Shown here: positions 12,803 through 25,620 of the stretch, piece after piece
Position numbering within the stretch: the stretch's first letter is position 1
How the letters are laid out: each line of letters starts with the position of its first letter
From: Diospyros lotus
Taxonomy: Eukaryota > Streptophyta > Magnoliopsida > Ericales > Ebenaceae
Assembly: GCF_014633365.1 (NCBI RefSeq)
Contig: NC_068350.1
Span: 39,423,119 to 39,487,118, forward strand
DNA length: 64,000 bases
Direction of reading: 5' to 3'
Position numbers and translations under genes: made by a program
Notes under the pieces: generated by a model
The model's database searches: none
Told to the model about the DNA's origin: nothing
The model's input: only the letters and a program-made list of their open reading frames with translations

Positions 12803-14495
12803 GATTTACATGTGTGTTTGCTTCATTTCTGTATTTGGTGTTAATTTAATTTAGTGTTAATTTAATTTAGTTTAGTTTATGTGTAAAGATATGTGTGTTA
12901 ATTTAGTGTATTTGATTATGTTTATGTGTGTATCTAATTGTATATTTGATTATTCATTATGTACATTTTATTATGTGTATCCTATTATTTTGTGTATTTT
13001 TTATAGTGTTTTATGTTTTGTGTACATTTGATATTTTAAAATTATTAATTTAGTATAGTATATAGATATACGTGCGTGCCCGTATGTGTTAATGTATATT
13101 TGATTATGTGTGTTATTTGATTATGTATATAGATATGTGTGTTAATTTAGTGTGTTAATTTCGTTTAGTGTAAATTCATTTAGTGTTAATTTAATTTAGT
13201 TTAGTTTATGTATATAGATATGTGTGTTAATTTAGTGTATTTGATGATTATGTGTATGTGTGTATCTAATTGTGTATTTGATTATTCATTTGATATTTTA
13301 AAATTATTAATTTAGTGTATTATATAGATATACATGTGCACGGGTGTAATTTTAAAAAAAAATTAATATATTGCGACGGAATAATTTTCCGTCGCAATAA
13401 ATTTTTAATATATTTTTTAATTATTTTAATTTACTTCAGTGACAGAAAATTCCGTCGCTATAATTAATTTAATAAAATTCAAAAAAATTCGTAGCGACGG
13501 AATTTTTCGTCGCTATAATTAATTTTAAAAAAATTCAAAAAATATTAGCGATGGAAACTTCTGTCGCTATATTAATTGAATAAAAAAATTCTAAACTAAT
13601 AGCGACGAAAAATTTCCGTCGATATAGTTAATTCAATAAAAAATTTAAAATATTATAAATTTCATAAAAAAATTCTAAAATATAGCGACGGAATAGTCCG
13701 TCGCTAAAAAAAAGAATTTCTTTTTTTAAAAACAATTGCGACGGATATTTCCGTCGCAGCATTTAAAAAAAAATAAAAAAATTCTTTTTTTTAATTAGCG
13801 ACGGAATATTCTGTCGCTATATTTTAAATATTTTTTTTAAAAATAATAGTGACGGAATTTTCTGTCGCTAATAAAAAATAATAATTTTAATTTTTTTTTT
13901 TTTAAAAATATTGCGACGGAAATATTTCGTCGCAATTTTTTTTAAAAAATATAGTTAGCGACGGAAATATTTTCGTCGCTAAGACGTCACTAAAATAGCG
14001 ACGGATCCGTCACAAAGAAAATTTAGCGACGCAAACTTTAGCGACGGACAGTTTCCGTCGCTAAATATATTTTGCGACGGAATTTTGGATTTAGCGACGG
14101 AAATATTCCGTCGCTAAATCCCGGAATTCTTGTAGTGGTAACAACTTAAACTTTTCATTATTTCAATTATATTTCTAAGCCTAAATTTTTAAGTCAATTT
14201 AAATCTTTGTTCTTTCATGGGTTAAAAAAAGGTAAAATAAGATAATAAAATACACTTCGCATTCGATTCAAGTCAAAATATTAGAATTAAATTAATTCAA
14301 AAATAAAAATTTAGAGATGTAATCGAAATAATGAAAAGTTCGACTTATCATACAAAAAAAGTTAATATATAAGAATTAAATTAACTCAAAAATATAAATT
14401 TAAATATGTAATCAAAATAATAAAAAAAATTAAATAACTACACATAAAAAAATGTCAAATTACATGAGTAAAAATATAAGTTAGGATGTTTACGA

Positions 14496-14610
14496 GGCAT
14501 AGATTAAGTGATTGGGTCACGATAAGTTGGGATTTATACTAGTAGATTGTGGGTTTAATTTCTTACCCTGCGCAATGAGACAAACTCTCTATATATGATT
14601 TATTTTTTTT
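14496..14610 (+). mobile_element. SINE-like remnant in unit A
   Basis: A tRNA-like head is suggested by GATTAAGTGATTGGG (A-box-like) and GTGGGTTTAATTTC (B-box-like, compare GGTTCRANYCC), followed after about 60 bases by a T-rich tail. Unit B carries the same block at about 18658-18785. No target duplication was identified, and the boxes are weak. Confidence 0.35.
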
Positions 14611-15108
14611 GTTAAAATCAAGAACATGAATAACGAAGAATCGTGTAAAAATGATATTCTCAAAATATTCACGGAAAAGATGCGTACTTTTTTGTCCAAC
14701 TAAGTCAATCTGATATCTGTCCCAAAGTCTTTATCTTCGTGCAAATGAATTGAAGTTTTGTTACTTTTTCCAAACTCCAATCAAAATGATTGAGATTGTA
14801 ACATTCTGATTTGGGAAATTAAACCCATTTTTGAGATTAAGTTGTAAAAAATATATAATAAGTTAAGGTGGAACCCAATTAAATTATATAGCTTTATTGG
14901 ATAAACTTATTAAGACTCCGTTTGGATTTGAGAATTGGATGCATTGAATTGAGTTTGTAGTGAAATGAAGTAAAGGGGGTTTTCGTTAAATTTTGCTTCA
15001 AAGTAACTCAACTCATATTAGGTGTGTTAACGGTCCAAACTAAACTTAAGTATGTTTATGCATATATGCATACGTGTACATATGCATACATAAACATATA
15101 TATATATA

Positions 15109-18100
15109 ATTAATTTTTGAAAATATTTTTACATGCAGATCAAACATCAAAAATAAAGAAAAATATAGTATAAAATATTTTCCCTTCAAGACAAACAGAG
15201 CTTTTATCTTATTATTTTTTATCGAGGAGTGCTTCTAGTGTAAAATATGTTATGTTGTTCTTTTGCATAAATTTATATTGTCAATGTAATTTTTAAAAAT
15301 CAATTGACAATATAAATGTTATGACACAAATCCTAAGATGAATCGATAAGGTGTAGTTGATGATGAAGATAGAGATTCCTTCTTTTAACTCAATTGATAA
15401 TAAGATTGGATAACAATCATCTAGATCAAAACTTTAAGTTACAACCAGTCAATCCACGAAACGAAGGAACATAAGTACACTGATCTATATGTGAGTGCTT
15501 ATTATAAGAATAAGTACACTGATCTATATATATGTCCGCTAAGTCTTAAAAAATAAAGAATCGTTTCTTGCTTGGACTTCTTTACACTGCTATTGTAATA
15601 TCCTAGGACATCATCATAATTTGATATTTTAAACCCTAGAGAAATTATTAGACTTTTAGTTGGTATGTATAAATTTAGTAGTTAAATTTATTGTGTTGTA
15701 ATTAAATTATATAAAGTATATAGTAAAAATATCAGAAATTTTGTATTAAAATTGGATTTTATACTAATAAATATATATATATATATATATTATAAACTCG
15801 TATGTATGTATGTATGTATGTACATTATATATATATATAAAATCAAAAAATCAGAAAATCTGGGAAAAATTAGAGCAGGCGCGCGGCCATGCTCTGGCCA
15901 CGCCTGCAATCGAGTACAGAGGAGATGGGGGGCTTTAATGAAGAAATGGCCATTGGAGTGGCCTTCCAGGACGCGTGGCGTTCATGATGGGACAACTCGT
16001 GGCGAGTTTCGGCTATAAATAGCCGCGTTTGAGCAGCCTCCTTCATTAGAATTTTTTACTTCATAGATTGGGCATTTGGGACAGCGTTTGAGAGTTTTGG
16101 GAGTAGGGTTTTAGTCCTTGCATCATGGGCAAGGTTTCTGGAGCGTTTGGTGGCCAACGGAGCAGCGGAGAAGGAGAATCAAGCCTCGCCGAAAAATCGC
16201 GACTTCCTCGGAGCCGAGACTTCAAACGCAAAATCGAGATATTTTTGTTATTTTTTTTCTCGATTTTAAGATTGTAATTGGGTTCGAGAGGTCGAAATTA
16301 AGGGGGAGGGAAGCTTTTTTTGAAGCTTGGAAGCCCGGCAGGGTCGCCGACTGCGATTTGGCTGTCGGAGAAGACAACCTGAGGGGGGGTCGGGTGCATG
16401 CGGCCACGCACCTACCAGTAGGAAGAAGGCGTGTGGCCCGTACGCGTCCACCAGGAAAGAAAGAAAAAAAAGAAAATAAAAATAAAAAGAAAATAGAAAA
16501 ATTTTGCTAAAATTTCCAAAAAATCTAGAATTTAGTTTATGTCTTATTTTGTGAAAAAAATTCTAGAAAATACTAAATTAATTATTTATTTAAGTAATTT
16601 TTTTATTATGGAAATAAGAAAAAAAATAGGAATTTAATCTAGAAAATTTCAAAAAAATTCGAAAAGACTAGAAATGTTACTTTAAAAATATTAGTTAAAG
16701 AAAATTGGGTTAAATGAAGGTTTAGATATATGTTATGAAATTTAGAGGAAATAAGACTTAGAAAATAAAGAGAAATTGTAAATTAACATTTTGAAATAAA
16801 TTTAGTTTTAGGAATACTCGGGGCTCAAGGATTGGGAAATAGCTCGTTTTTCGAGAATAACACGCTTTTCGAGGTAACTTAAATTATGAAAGGTAAGTGT
16901 ACTGTTGCGAGATTAGTACGGTTATAGATATTTATGTTTACACCTGATCTCCAGGAATGCTTCATCATATTGACATGCCCTGATATGTATCCATCACGTA
17001 GACTACACACATGACATGCTATGAAATGCATATGTACATGTTGATATTATTGATCACATGCATCGTGGCCATAGAGAGTATGAATTAACACCACTACTGT
17101 ACCAAGGGTGCCATCATACACCCCAACTTCAAAAGATGTGGTCGTAAAAAATTGTAAGTAATATGAAGGGTGCAGTTGACACCTACAATGAGCAAGACAT
17201 TGCATACACACATATTAAACATCTTGTACCCTTACTTAGATGGTTCATCATCTAATTCGGATTTTGTCCCTAGAATATTCAACATTCCAATCGGGACTTT
17301 CAGTAATGGTACGAAAGTTAAAGATGTGTAACGACATGAGTCGTCGAGAAGTAAGCAAGTGTACCATGTTGTGTTGTTATATGGATATTTCAAGGATTAT
17401 GTACGTTTTAAATTATCTTTAGAATCTTACGTATCAACTTTGTAATAAGTACCATGTTCAATTATCTATGTATGAAATGCTATGATCAGGTTCGATTCCA
17501 GTTTCCGCTTTATAAGATTTTATTTATCTCTAGTGTGTAACTTATTCCGTCAAGCACTAGATAGGTCTAAGGGAATTTCGGGGTGATGTAGTGTGGAAAA
17601 AAAAAATAAGATCCTAAATTCCCTAAGACATAACACGCCCTGAGTAGGTGGGGTGTTATAGCTAGCAATGTTGACACTAGCTTGATGCCTATTCTTTTCT
17701 CTCTTTTTTTATGATCCAAATTTTGCCAGACTAATCCTAGGAAGAGCGGTCTTCCTCTCCTGATTCGCCCTCCGATCAAATTCGAATACAGTTACCCTCC
17801 TCATGAGCCCCACCTTTATGTCGAGCAGATAGGACCTCCGAAAGGGCGACAGGGCACACTATAACCCTACCTCCACATGAGTGACTTTCCTTCCAGCTAA
17901 TGGTACCAACAATTCTACCTTTCCAAGATGCCACAAGTGTTACAATTGTAACTCGGAATTTAAATTTAACTGAAACTTGGTTTCCTAATTTGACCGCCAC
18001 TATAATTTCGAATTTGACTTTGATTATGATGTTGTCAAATTCGATTTTGTGTGATATACATTTATCAGTTTGCAATAATCTTAGATATCCATGTTAATAA

Positions 18101-19257
18101 TAATTTATCCTATTTTTAATGTATAATTATATATCCATGTTAATATAATATAAAATGTTAGATACTATCATAAAAGTGGTAAAATAGTAGCCAAATCTAT
18201 ATTTTTACTGCTACTCAAATTTTTCATTGTTTTGATTATATCTCTTGACTTGATTTTCAAGTCAATTTAGTTTATGTACTTTGAGTGTTTTTTTTTTTTT
18301 TTTCATATAACAACTTAAACTTTTCGTTATTTCAATTATTTTTCTAAGCCTAAATTTTCAAGTCAATTTAAATCTTTGTTCCTTCATGTGTTAAAAAAAG
18401 GTAAAATAAGATAATAAAATACTCTTCGCATTCGGTTCAAGTCAAAATACTAGAATTAAATTAATTTAAAAATAAAAATTTAGAGATGTAATCGAAACAA
18501 TGAAAAGTTTGACTTATCATACAAAAAAAGTTAATATATAAGAATTAAATTAACTCAAAAATATAAATTTAAATATGTAATCAAAATAATAAAAAAATTA
18601 AATAACTACACAAAAAAAAACATCAAATTACATGAGTAAAAATATAAGTTATGATGTCTCCAACGCATAAATCAAGTGGTTGGGTCACAATAAGTTGAGA
18701 TTTATATTAGTAAGTCGTGGGTTTAATTCATTGTCCTACACAATAAGACAAACTCTCTACTTATAATTTTTTTTTTTTTTGTTAAAATCAAGAACACGAG
18801 TAACGAAATCGTGTAAAAATGATAATTTCAAAATATTCATGGAAAAGATCTGTCCCAACGTCTTTATCTTCGTGCAAATGAATTGAAGTTTTGTTACTTT
18901 TTCCAAACTCCAATCAAAATGATTGAGATTGTAATATTCTGATTTGGGAAATTAAACCCATTTTTGAGATTAAGTTGTAAAAAATATATAATAAGTTAAG
19001 GTGGAACCCAATTAAATTATATAGCTTTATTGGATAAATTTATTAAGACTCCGTTTGGATTTGAGAATTGGATGCATTGAATTGAGTTTGTAGTGAAATG
19101 AAGTAAACGGGGTTTTCTTTAAATTTTGCTTCAAAGTAACTCAACTCATATTAGGTGTGTTAACGGTCCAAACTAAACTTAAGTAAGTTTATGCATATAT
19201 GCATACATGTACATATACATACATAAACATATATATATATATGCATATATATATGTA
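15109..19257. repeat. Array unit B: terpene synthase flanks without the gene
   Basis: Closely similar to unit A along its whole length except that the CACTA element is absent. It contains the 3'-flank-like part (15109-15593 and 17666 onward), the second LTR copy and the upstream-like part (about 18845-19200). Direct tandem duplication of one unit is the simplest origin. No coding exon remains in it. Confidence 0.75.
15589..17665 (+). mobile_element. Solo LTR, copy B, same insertion as copy A
   Basis: The LTR runs from TGTAATATCC at 15594 to GGTGTTATA at 17660 (2067 bp). Flanks are GCTAT (15589-15593) and GCTAG (17661-17665), a target duplication with one change. The final CA is mutated to TA. 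It sits at the same position in its unit as copy A, so one insertion was copied by segmental duplication. The TATA box is at 16014-16020. Confidence 0.87.
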
Positions 19258-20640
19258 TATAATTAATTTTTGAGAATATTTTTACATGCAGATCAAACAC
19301 CAAAAATCAAGAAAAATATTGTATAAAATATTTTCCGTTCAAGACAAAGAGAGCTTTTATCTTATTATTTTTTGTCGAGGAGTGCTTCTAGTGCAAAATA
19401 TGTTATGTTGTTCTTTTGCATAAATTTATATTGTTAATGTAACTTTTAAAAATCAATCAACAATATAAATGTTATGATACAAATCCTAACTTGACTGCGA
19501 TAAGGTGTAGTTGATAATGAAGGCGTAGGTGACAATATAAGGGCATGTTTGATTGCAAACATGGAATTTACATAGAAATAAAATAAGTTTTAGGTAATTC
19601 AATTGCCTAGAACTTATTTACATGAAAATTATCAATTAGAAGTATATTTGATTGAATTTTATTTTCTATGCCCAATTCCTACCATGAAAAGTGGAAATTG
19701 GGCATCAGGTGAGCAAAAGTGAGAATTGGAATTATCTAAAAAATATGGCCAATCAAACAGCCCTAAATATTATTCCTTCTTTTAACTCAATTGATAATAA
19801 GATTGGATATAACAGCCATATATATAGATCAAAACTTTAAGTTGCAAACAGTCAATCCACGAAACGGAGGAACAAAAAGCAATAAATAAAAGAAACACTC
19901 GAAAGCTCGCAAGAAATATTCACACAACAAACAAGATCGCCACTTCTTAGCTTCCACTTTCTAGAAAATACGTGAGCATACAGATAATTCATAGAAGGTA
20001 GACATGCACGTTCCCGTATATGTCCGCTAAGCCTTCAGAAATAAAGAACCATACCTTTCTTGGACTTCTTTACGTCACTATCTGTTATTATTGTTGACGC
20101 CAAATTTATGCCTTTTTTTTTTCTTTTTCTTTTTTTTTATGACTCAGTCGTCTAAACTTCGCCTAATTAATCTTAAGAAGAGCGGCCTTCTCTCCTAATT
20201 CGTCTTTCGAGTAAATCTAAATACGATCACATCTTATACACACTCAGAATAAACTTTAAGAAAAAGGCTACCCTCCCCGTGGACCCCACCTTTACATCGT
20301 GGGGACAAGACCCTCGAAAGGGCGACATGGCACACCATAACCCTGTCTCAATGTGGACAACTTATCTTCCAGTCTTAGTGTTGTCTTCTAGTTAATGCCA
20401 CCTTTCAACAATAATTCTGTCTTTCAAGATGCCATAAGGATTCAAATCTTCGATACTCCTATCATCTTTCTTGTACTTTACTGTCGCGCCATGCCTATGG
20501 GGCAACTTCATGCCTATTTTTACCTGTGTCCAACAGTAGTTGTACATACCCTAAAGGCTAAGCTTCCAATAGTATTTTATGTAAGAAAAATTAAAGATAA
20601 ATGCACTGACATCTCGCCATTATTTGTATGAAAACTTGTT
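19258..20640. repeat. Array unit C: 3' flank of the intact terpene synthase, no gene
   Basis: Similar to the left parts of units A and B, but without the LTR: the sequence reads from the CTTCTTTACGTCACTAT block straight into TTGTTGACGCC near 20080-20100. It is the most diverged copy. A Tourist-like element interrupts it at 19541-19763. Short open frames here (such as 20395-20631) are not supported as genes. Confidence 0.65.
19541..19763. mobile_element. Tourist-like MITE with TAA target duplication
   Basis: The 223-bp element has ends GGGCATGTTTGATT and, inverted, GGGCTGTTTGATT, and is flanked by TAA at 19538-19540 and 19764-19766. Units A and B lack it at the corresponding place (about 4385 and 15365). 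The TAA duplication and end sequence fit the PIF/Harbinger superfamily. Confidence 0.8.
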
Positions 20641-21017
20641 GCAATTGATTTGGATGCTTCCAATCAATTAGTCAAATGCACACTGATAGTGTATACCCTC
20701 GTATCTGGATTTAATTGGAGACTCAAATTGTTTTCAATGTCTGTATGTCTGTGTATTTTCCAATAGAGGAACCATCTATTTATATACTGAACAATGTCTA
20801 TCTTCATTCAAAACTAACCCCATCAAATTAGTTTGAATTCAATTTGAAAAACAATTATCACTCTTTATCTAGTGGATAAATATTATGAGATAATTCTTTA
20901 ATGGTTTAAATGATATTTCTCTGATAAATAGGACCACCTAATGGATAATTATACTAATAGATAATTACATTAAATGTAATTAATCTAATAGATAATTCCA
21001 TTTTATGCAAAACAATA

Positions 21018-24000
21018 TCATTTTGATGTGAGGGAAATGGGTTCAATTAGCAATGAAATCACGCGATCTTTATTCTTGCCTCCAATATCATGTCCATGCC
21101 CATCTCCATATTGGTAGATGAATTGGGCAACCCTAGCAAGGTTCGTCGCCATCTCAACAAAAGCTCGATTGAAAGGTGAATCTGTAACTCGAGCTTCGTT
21201 GATCTTGTTCCATGCTTTATTAATCAAGTGCTTGACATGCTCGCGAGCATCCTCTACAGAAGCTCCAGTTTCGTGCATGTATATTTGGATTGATTTAGGC
21301 ACATCACCTCTTTTCATCTCATCCTATACGAAGCAAGAAAAAAAATTAACTTATTTGGATCGAAAGCAATACATTCTTTCGGTGAAGATTTTTAAAAAGA
21401 TTGCATGCATGCAAGTATAATTTGCTCACTGATGATGTTCCCAAATCATTTGTTAGCCTTGCAACGATCGCTGGCCACTTGATTATATCTGGGTATGTCT
21501 CCAAGCATTGCAACTCGTCATTGGTCAAGAAATTTGCACTTAAAAAATAACCATGTAAAAGCATTACAGGACCGGCTACTGTAATCCAAGCATAGTTTAG
21601 ATACTCCTCAAATGTTGGTATATAGCCAATGTAAGACCATTTCGCCTCCCTCATGTAACATTGGCATAAATCTTGCCACTACAACATTCGAACAACAATT
21701 AGATATGACTTATCATTTCGATAATTAATAGTATATATTGTTAGTGCCACTTCAATCTAATTAATAATGAAGTTTTTATATGATACCTTCTTTTTAAGAT
21801 ATGGGAGGATATGAACGTTGTGTTCCTTAAGAGTGTCGTAAGCCATTTCATTAATGCAGTTGTAGAAACCGAAGAAACATATCTTCATGTAATGTGGAAG
21901 TTGTTCTATTGCATTGACATCCCAACTAATAACCCAAACTGCGTGTTAATTTTGATATAAAATATAATTATAAATATTAAATTTAAATGTATCGATAAAT
22001 TAATATTTTTGACAACCTTTCAACTGCATTTGTGAAGAGCTGGAGCTCATCCAATGTACCATAAATGTCATAAATATCATCAATGCAAGTGATGATTTGG
22101 TTGATCCTTGTGGCCATTCTTCTGTAGTGTTGGAATTGAGGCTCATAAACCTGTCCCACAGACCATAAATAATTCTCCAGTATCCTATCCCTTCCGAAAG
22201 GTAGCCTTTCCCTCCATCTCATGTTGTCCCACCACCTAATAGATAATTAGGGCCCCAATGAAGAAAAAAGAAATCATTAAATACATAATTTTTTGTTAAA
22301 AATTAAGTAAAAAAAGTTATTAGGTAACAAATACATAAAATAAAATAAAATACATAGAAAGTAGCAATAACAAGTAGTCGTCATGAGAACCAGTCGATGG
22401 GTTGTTTCTTCTTTGTCGAAAATTGCTAGTTTTTTTTTTCTAAATAATTTTCCTTTAATTTCTTGAAAAATTCTCACCAGAATCTAAGATATTATTATTT
22501 TCACCTACTAAAATTTTATTACAAAATCCAATTTTCAAGTTGACATATCTCTCCATACTTTTTTTCTATGGCTACTAGAGGCTTGGGCTTTGGAATGGAT
22601 TGAGAAGCATGGCCAAGAACCAACCAAGGCTATACCCACAGGGCATAGTAAGTGAGACGGTTCAACGAAAATCCCATTTGGGCCATTCTGAGTCGGACTA
22701 TGTAAGCCCTATTTAACTCTAAAGGTAAAGGGGTCTAAAACCTTTACTTATTGTTATTCTCTAGTGCTTTATTCTTTAAAATCTGAATATTAACTTGATC
22801 GTCAAAACTTCTCTTTTAAGGGACAAAAGCCTCATATTTATCGAAGTTAGTAGGTGGTGAATTGGGTCTCAATTCTCAACAACATCAAGTAGATATACTG
22901 AATGCGAGTTCTAATTGACAACAAAACTAGTTAAAAAAGAATACAATAATTTAGTTTCACGTACCTCGAAGCATATTTTAGGTCTTCTTGGTGAACAGCT
23001 TGCACCATGTTGAAATCCAATTTGGCAAACTCGAGCAACATGGCATTCTTGTTTGACCTCCTCTCATATGCATCAATGAACCACCTTGCCTCCATCCTAG
23101 GCATGGTCCAATGTAATGGAAGCTCCAAAGCATGAGCTACTAGCATCTCAAGATCTCCATCTATGTCATTCTTGTCTGTCAAGTACTCTTTCAAATGCTT
23201 GGTTGTGAAATCTCTCGCCTCTTCCAATATACTTTCATGATCACCACCTTCTGAGAGGTATGAAGCTTCATACAAGGAAAGAAGCCCCTTTGTGTCCTTA
23301 CACAATGACTCCTTGAACATCCCAGACTTGTCTTTGAAGCACTCAAAAACCCCTGCAAACAACCATACCTTTTTACTTTTTTGTGAAAAAGTTTTATGGA
23401 TCAGTTTAGATATAGAAAATATATTATAATAAAAGTTATATTTAAAAGTGAGACAAGATTAGTTATTTATGGACTATAACTAGAAATAATTCCCAACAGA
23501 CACATCAACAAATCTCATTTATTATCGGGGGACATATCAACAAATCAAGATTAGTTATTTACTTTCTAAAGAATACTTTTTCCATATCAATGTAAAGCCT
23601 GCAAGCTATGATGCATAGAAACACCATGGGAGTGTTGTTTCAGTTTTTTCAAAACGTTTATTATACTTAAACACTGAAAAATATGAAAAAGAAAATATTT
23701 TTGAGTCATTTTTGCAATTTCATAAACATTATAGGATTATTTTATAATATTAAAAAATATCAAAATTACATTTTCGATTTAAAAACACGTTTCAGTCCAT
23801 GAATAAGTTAAAGATGAAATAAAAAAATCTCATTTATTATATAATATAAAAATTATACATTATATATTAATTTTTAATATATAATTTTATATATTAAAAA
23901 TTATATTTACAAAAAACTCCTTACATTTATTTTATTTACACATTTTATATTTTATTTTTTTAACTTTTTAAAAATATAATTATCTTATTTCCCTTTTATA

Positions 24001-24937
24001 TCTTAGAGTTTGTTTGATTACATTATCTAGAATTTAATTCTAGGTAATGTTTGCTTAGAAAACAAAAACCACCCCACTCCCTTGGAAAATGAATTCCATG
24101 GAAAAAAGTTTTAAATGTTTGTATCATACACATATTTTTCATAAAAAATTTAAAAGTGTTTGATTATTTTCATAAAAAATATATATAATAATTACATATT
24201 TTTTATATGATAAATATTTATAATCAAACATACTCTTAGCTCTTTTCCTTTCCTTTCCCGTCTCCGTGAAATCTAGTATGCAAATATTACAACCCTTCTG
24301 TAAACCACGTACCTGGAGGGACCTTACACTGGTGCTGGCGCAAGAGCCTGAAATGGAGAGCGGCAGCGTACAGGTCCCCTTTGCTGCACCAATCGCTTAT
24401 CATGAGACCACCATCGTCGTTCACCATCATCAACTCAAGCGTGCTTCTACTCTCAGCCCGAAAATGGTAAGACACTCCAAGCCTCTGCACTGCGTCTATC
24501 AACTCCAGCTTCTCCAACGGATCCTCTGTCTTCTCCCTCATCGTCCTCCTCACAGCCTCTTTCAGTTCCGCCGACCGCTTCACGTACCCATCTCCCTGTA
24601 AACAGGATCGTAATCATCAGCTCTAAGAATAAAGTTTTCTTAATTGAAACCCAATACTCATCATATATATATATGTATGTATATATACCGTATATTCACT
24701 GCTCAGTGACTGCAAATAGTGATGGTCCCAAATGGGGGGCTGGTAGTTGGCGGATCGCCTCACGGTCGTCTTCTGATCACGATGAGTTTGGCTGCTGGGA
24801 GTGGCAGCTCTAACCCGAAAGCTACGTATACATATATGGGGAATAAGTCGGCGGCGGCGATCGGAGAAACCCAGCCTTGCGGCGGTGGCAAGAGATACCG
24901 GAGCTTGGAAGCCTAGCGCAGAAGCCATATGTTGCAT
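21018..24937 (-). CDS. Monoterpene synthase, TPS-b type, plastid-targeted, seven exons
   Basis: Joining exons 24937-24689, 24595-24313, 23352-22965, 22235-22017, 21925-21787, 21678-21430 and 21323-21018 gives 1833 bp, 610 residues, with every junction GT-AG and in frame. Exons 4-6 (219, 139, 249 bp) have the lengths standard for angiosperm terpene synthases. Residues 1-59 are rich in Ser, Arg and Ala and look like a plastid transit peptide. RRX8W at 60-70 opens the mature N-terminal domain. FGRDR is at 320-324, the Mg-binding DDIYD at 359-363, and the second metal site NDLGTSSDE at 503-511. The family ionises geranyl diphosphate in plastids to form monoterpenes; the product cannot be read from sequence. 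A second ATG at codon 4 (24928) may be the true start. No stop or frameshift was seen, so it is probably functional, the only such copy here. Confidence 0.93.
24006..24235. mobile_element. MITE in intron 2 of the terpene synthase
   Basis: Ends GAGTTTGTTTGATT and, inverted, GAGTATGTTTGATT are flanked by TTA (24003-24005 and 24236-24238). It is about 230 bp and non-coding. The TTA duplication and terminal sequence fit PIF/Harbinger-type MITEs. It accounts for about a quarter of the 960-bp intron. Confidence 0.75.
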
Positions 24938-25620
24938 GCACCGATCGATCAGTTTGGAACGATTGATTATTGTTGTGACTATGGAATCTATAAACTAAAC
25001 AATAAAGGGGGAGTGAAGGCTAACAAGTATTGTAATTTAAGGGTAAATTACAAATTAAGATAAAAACATGCAATTACGTATGGGTTTGCCCAAAATAATA
25101 TTTCCCAAAAAGACGTGTAGACTAAGTCAATCTGACATCTGTCCCAACGTCTTTATCTTCGTGCAAATGGTTTTAAACTAAATTGAAGTGTTGTTACGTT
25201 TTCCAAACTCACAATCAACTTGTTATGCGTTTAAAATTATTGAGATTGTAACATTCTAATTAAACCCCATTTTTGAGATTAAGTTGTAGAAAATAATAAG
25301 TTAAGGTGGGACCCAATTAAATTATATAAAATTAATTGATGAATTTATTTATTAAGACTTCGTTTGGATTGGAGGTTCGGATGCATTGAATTGAGTTCAT
25401 GGTCAAATAAAATAAGAGAGTTTTTGATAAATTTCACTTCAACTTAACTCAACTCATATTAGGTGTGCTAAGGGTCCAAACTCACAATCTACGTGTTATG
25501 CGTTTAAAATTATTGAGATTGTAACATTCTAATTAAACTCATTTTTTTAGATTACGTTTGAGATTCAGATGCATTTGAATTGAGTTCATAATGAAATAGA
25601 GTAAATTTCACTTCAACTTG
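24938..25620 (-). promoter_or_regulatory. Upstream region of the terpene synthase with an internal tandem duplication
   Basis: This is the 5' flank of the intact gene. A block beginning CCAAACTCACAATC occurs at about 25204 and again at about 25477. The copies share GTTATGCGTTTAAAATTATTGAGATTG and following sequence, so part of the promoter is duplicated with a period of about 273 bp. Related sequence lies in gene-less units A (14690-15070) and B (18845-19200). No convincing TATA box was found close to exon 1. Confidence 0.6.

Larger units (their letters stand above)
7326..14137. mobile_element. Non-autonomous CACTA transposon, 6.8 kb, with target duplication and empty site
   Basis: The element starts CACTACAAGAAAAACGGG and ends CCCGGAATTCTTGTAGTG, flanked by GTA on both sides (7323-7325 and 14138-14140). 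Unit B has the matching unfilled site near 18305-18315 (TTTCATATAACAACTT), so the ends are certain. The outer 1.2 kb on the left and 0.8 kb on the right are packed with the subterminal motif AGCGACGGAA in both orientations. No transposase (TNP2-like) frame is present inside, so movement would need help from another copy. The interior is AT-rich with one GC-rich island at 12041-12780. Confidence 0.93.
4108..15108. repeat. Array unit A: terpene synthase flanks without the gene, with LTR and CACTA insertions
   Basis: Pieces 4108-4609, 6680-7325 and 14138-15108 line up in order with unit B (15109-19257). The left part also matches the 3' flank of the intact gene (19258 to about 20500). The right part (about 14690-15070) matches the sequence upstream of that gene's exon 1 (about 25125-25470). 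The unit therefore looks like 3' flank joined to 5' flank with the gene body lost. It is enlarged by a solo LTR and a CACTA element, listed separately. Confidence 0.7.
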
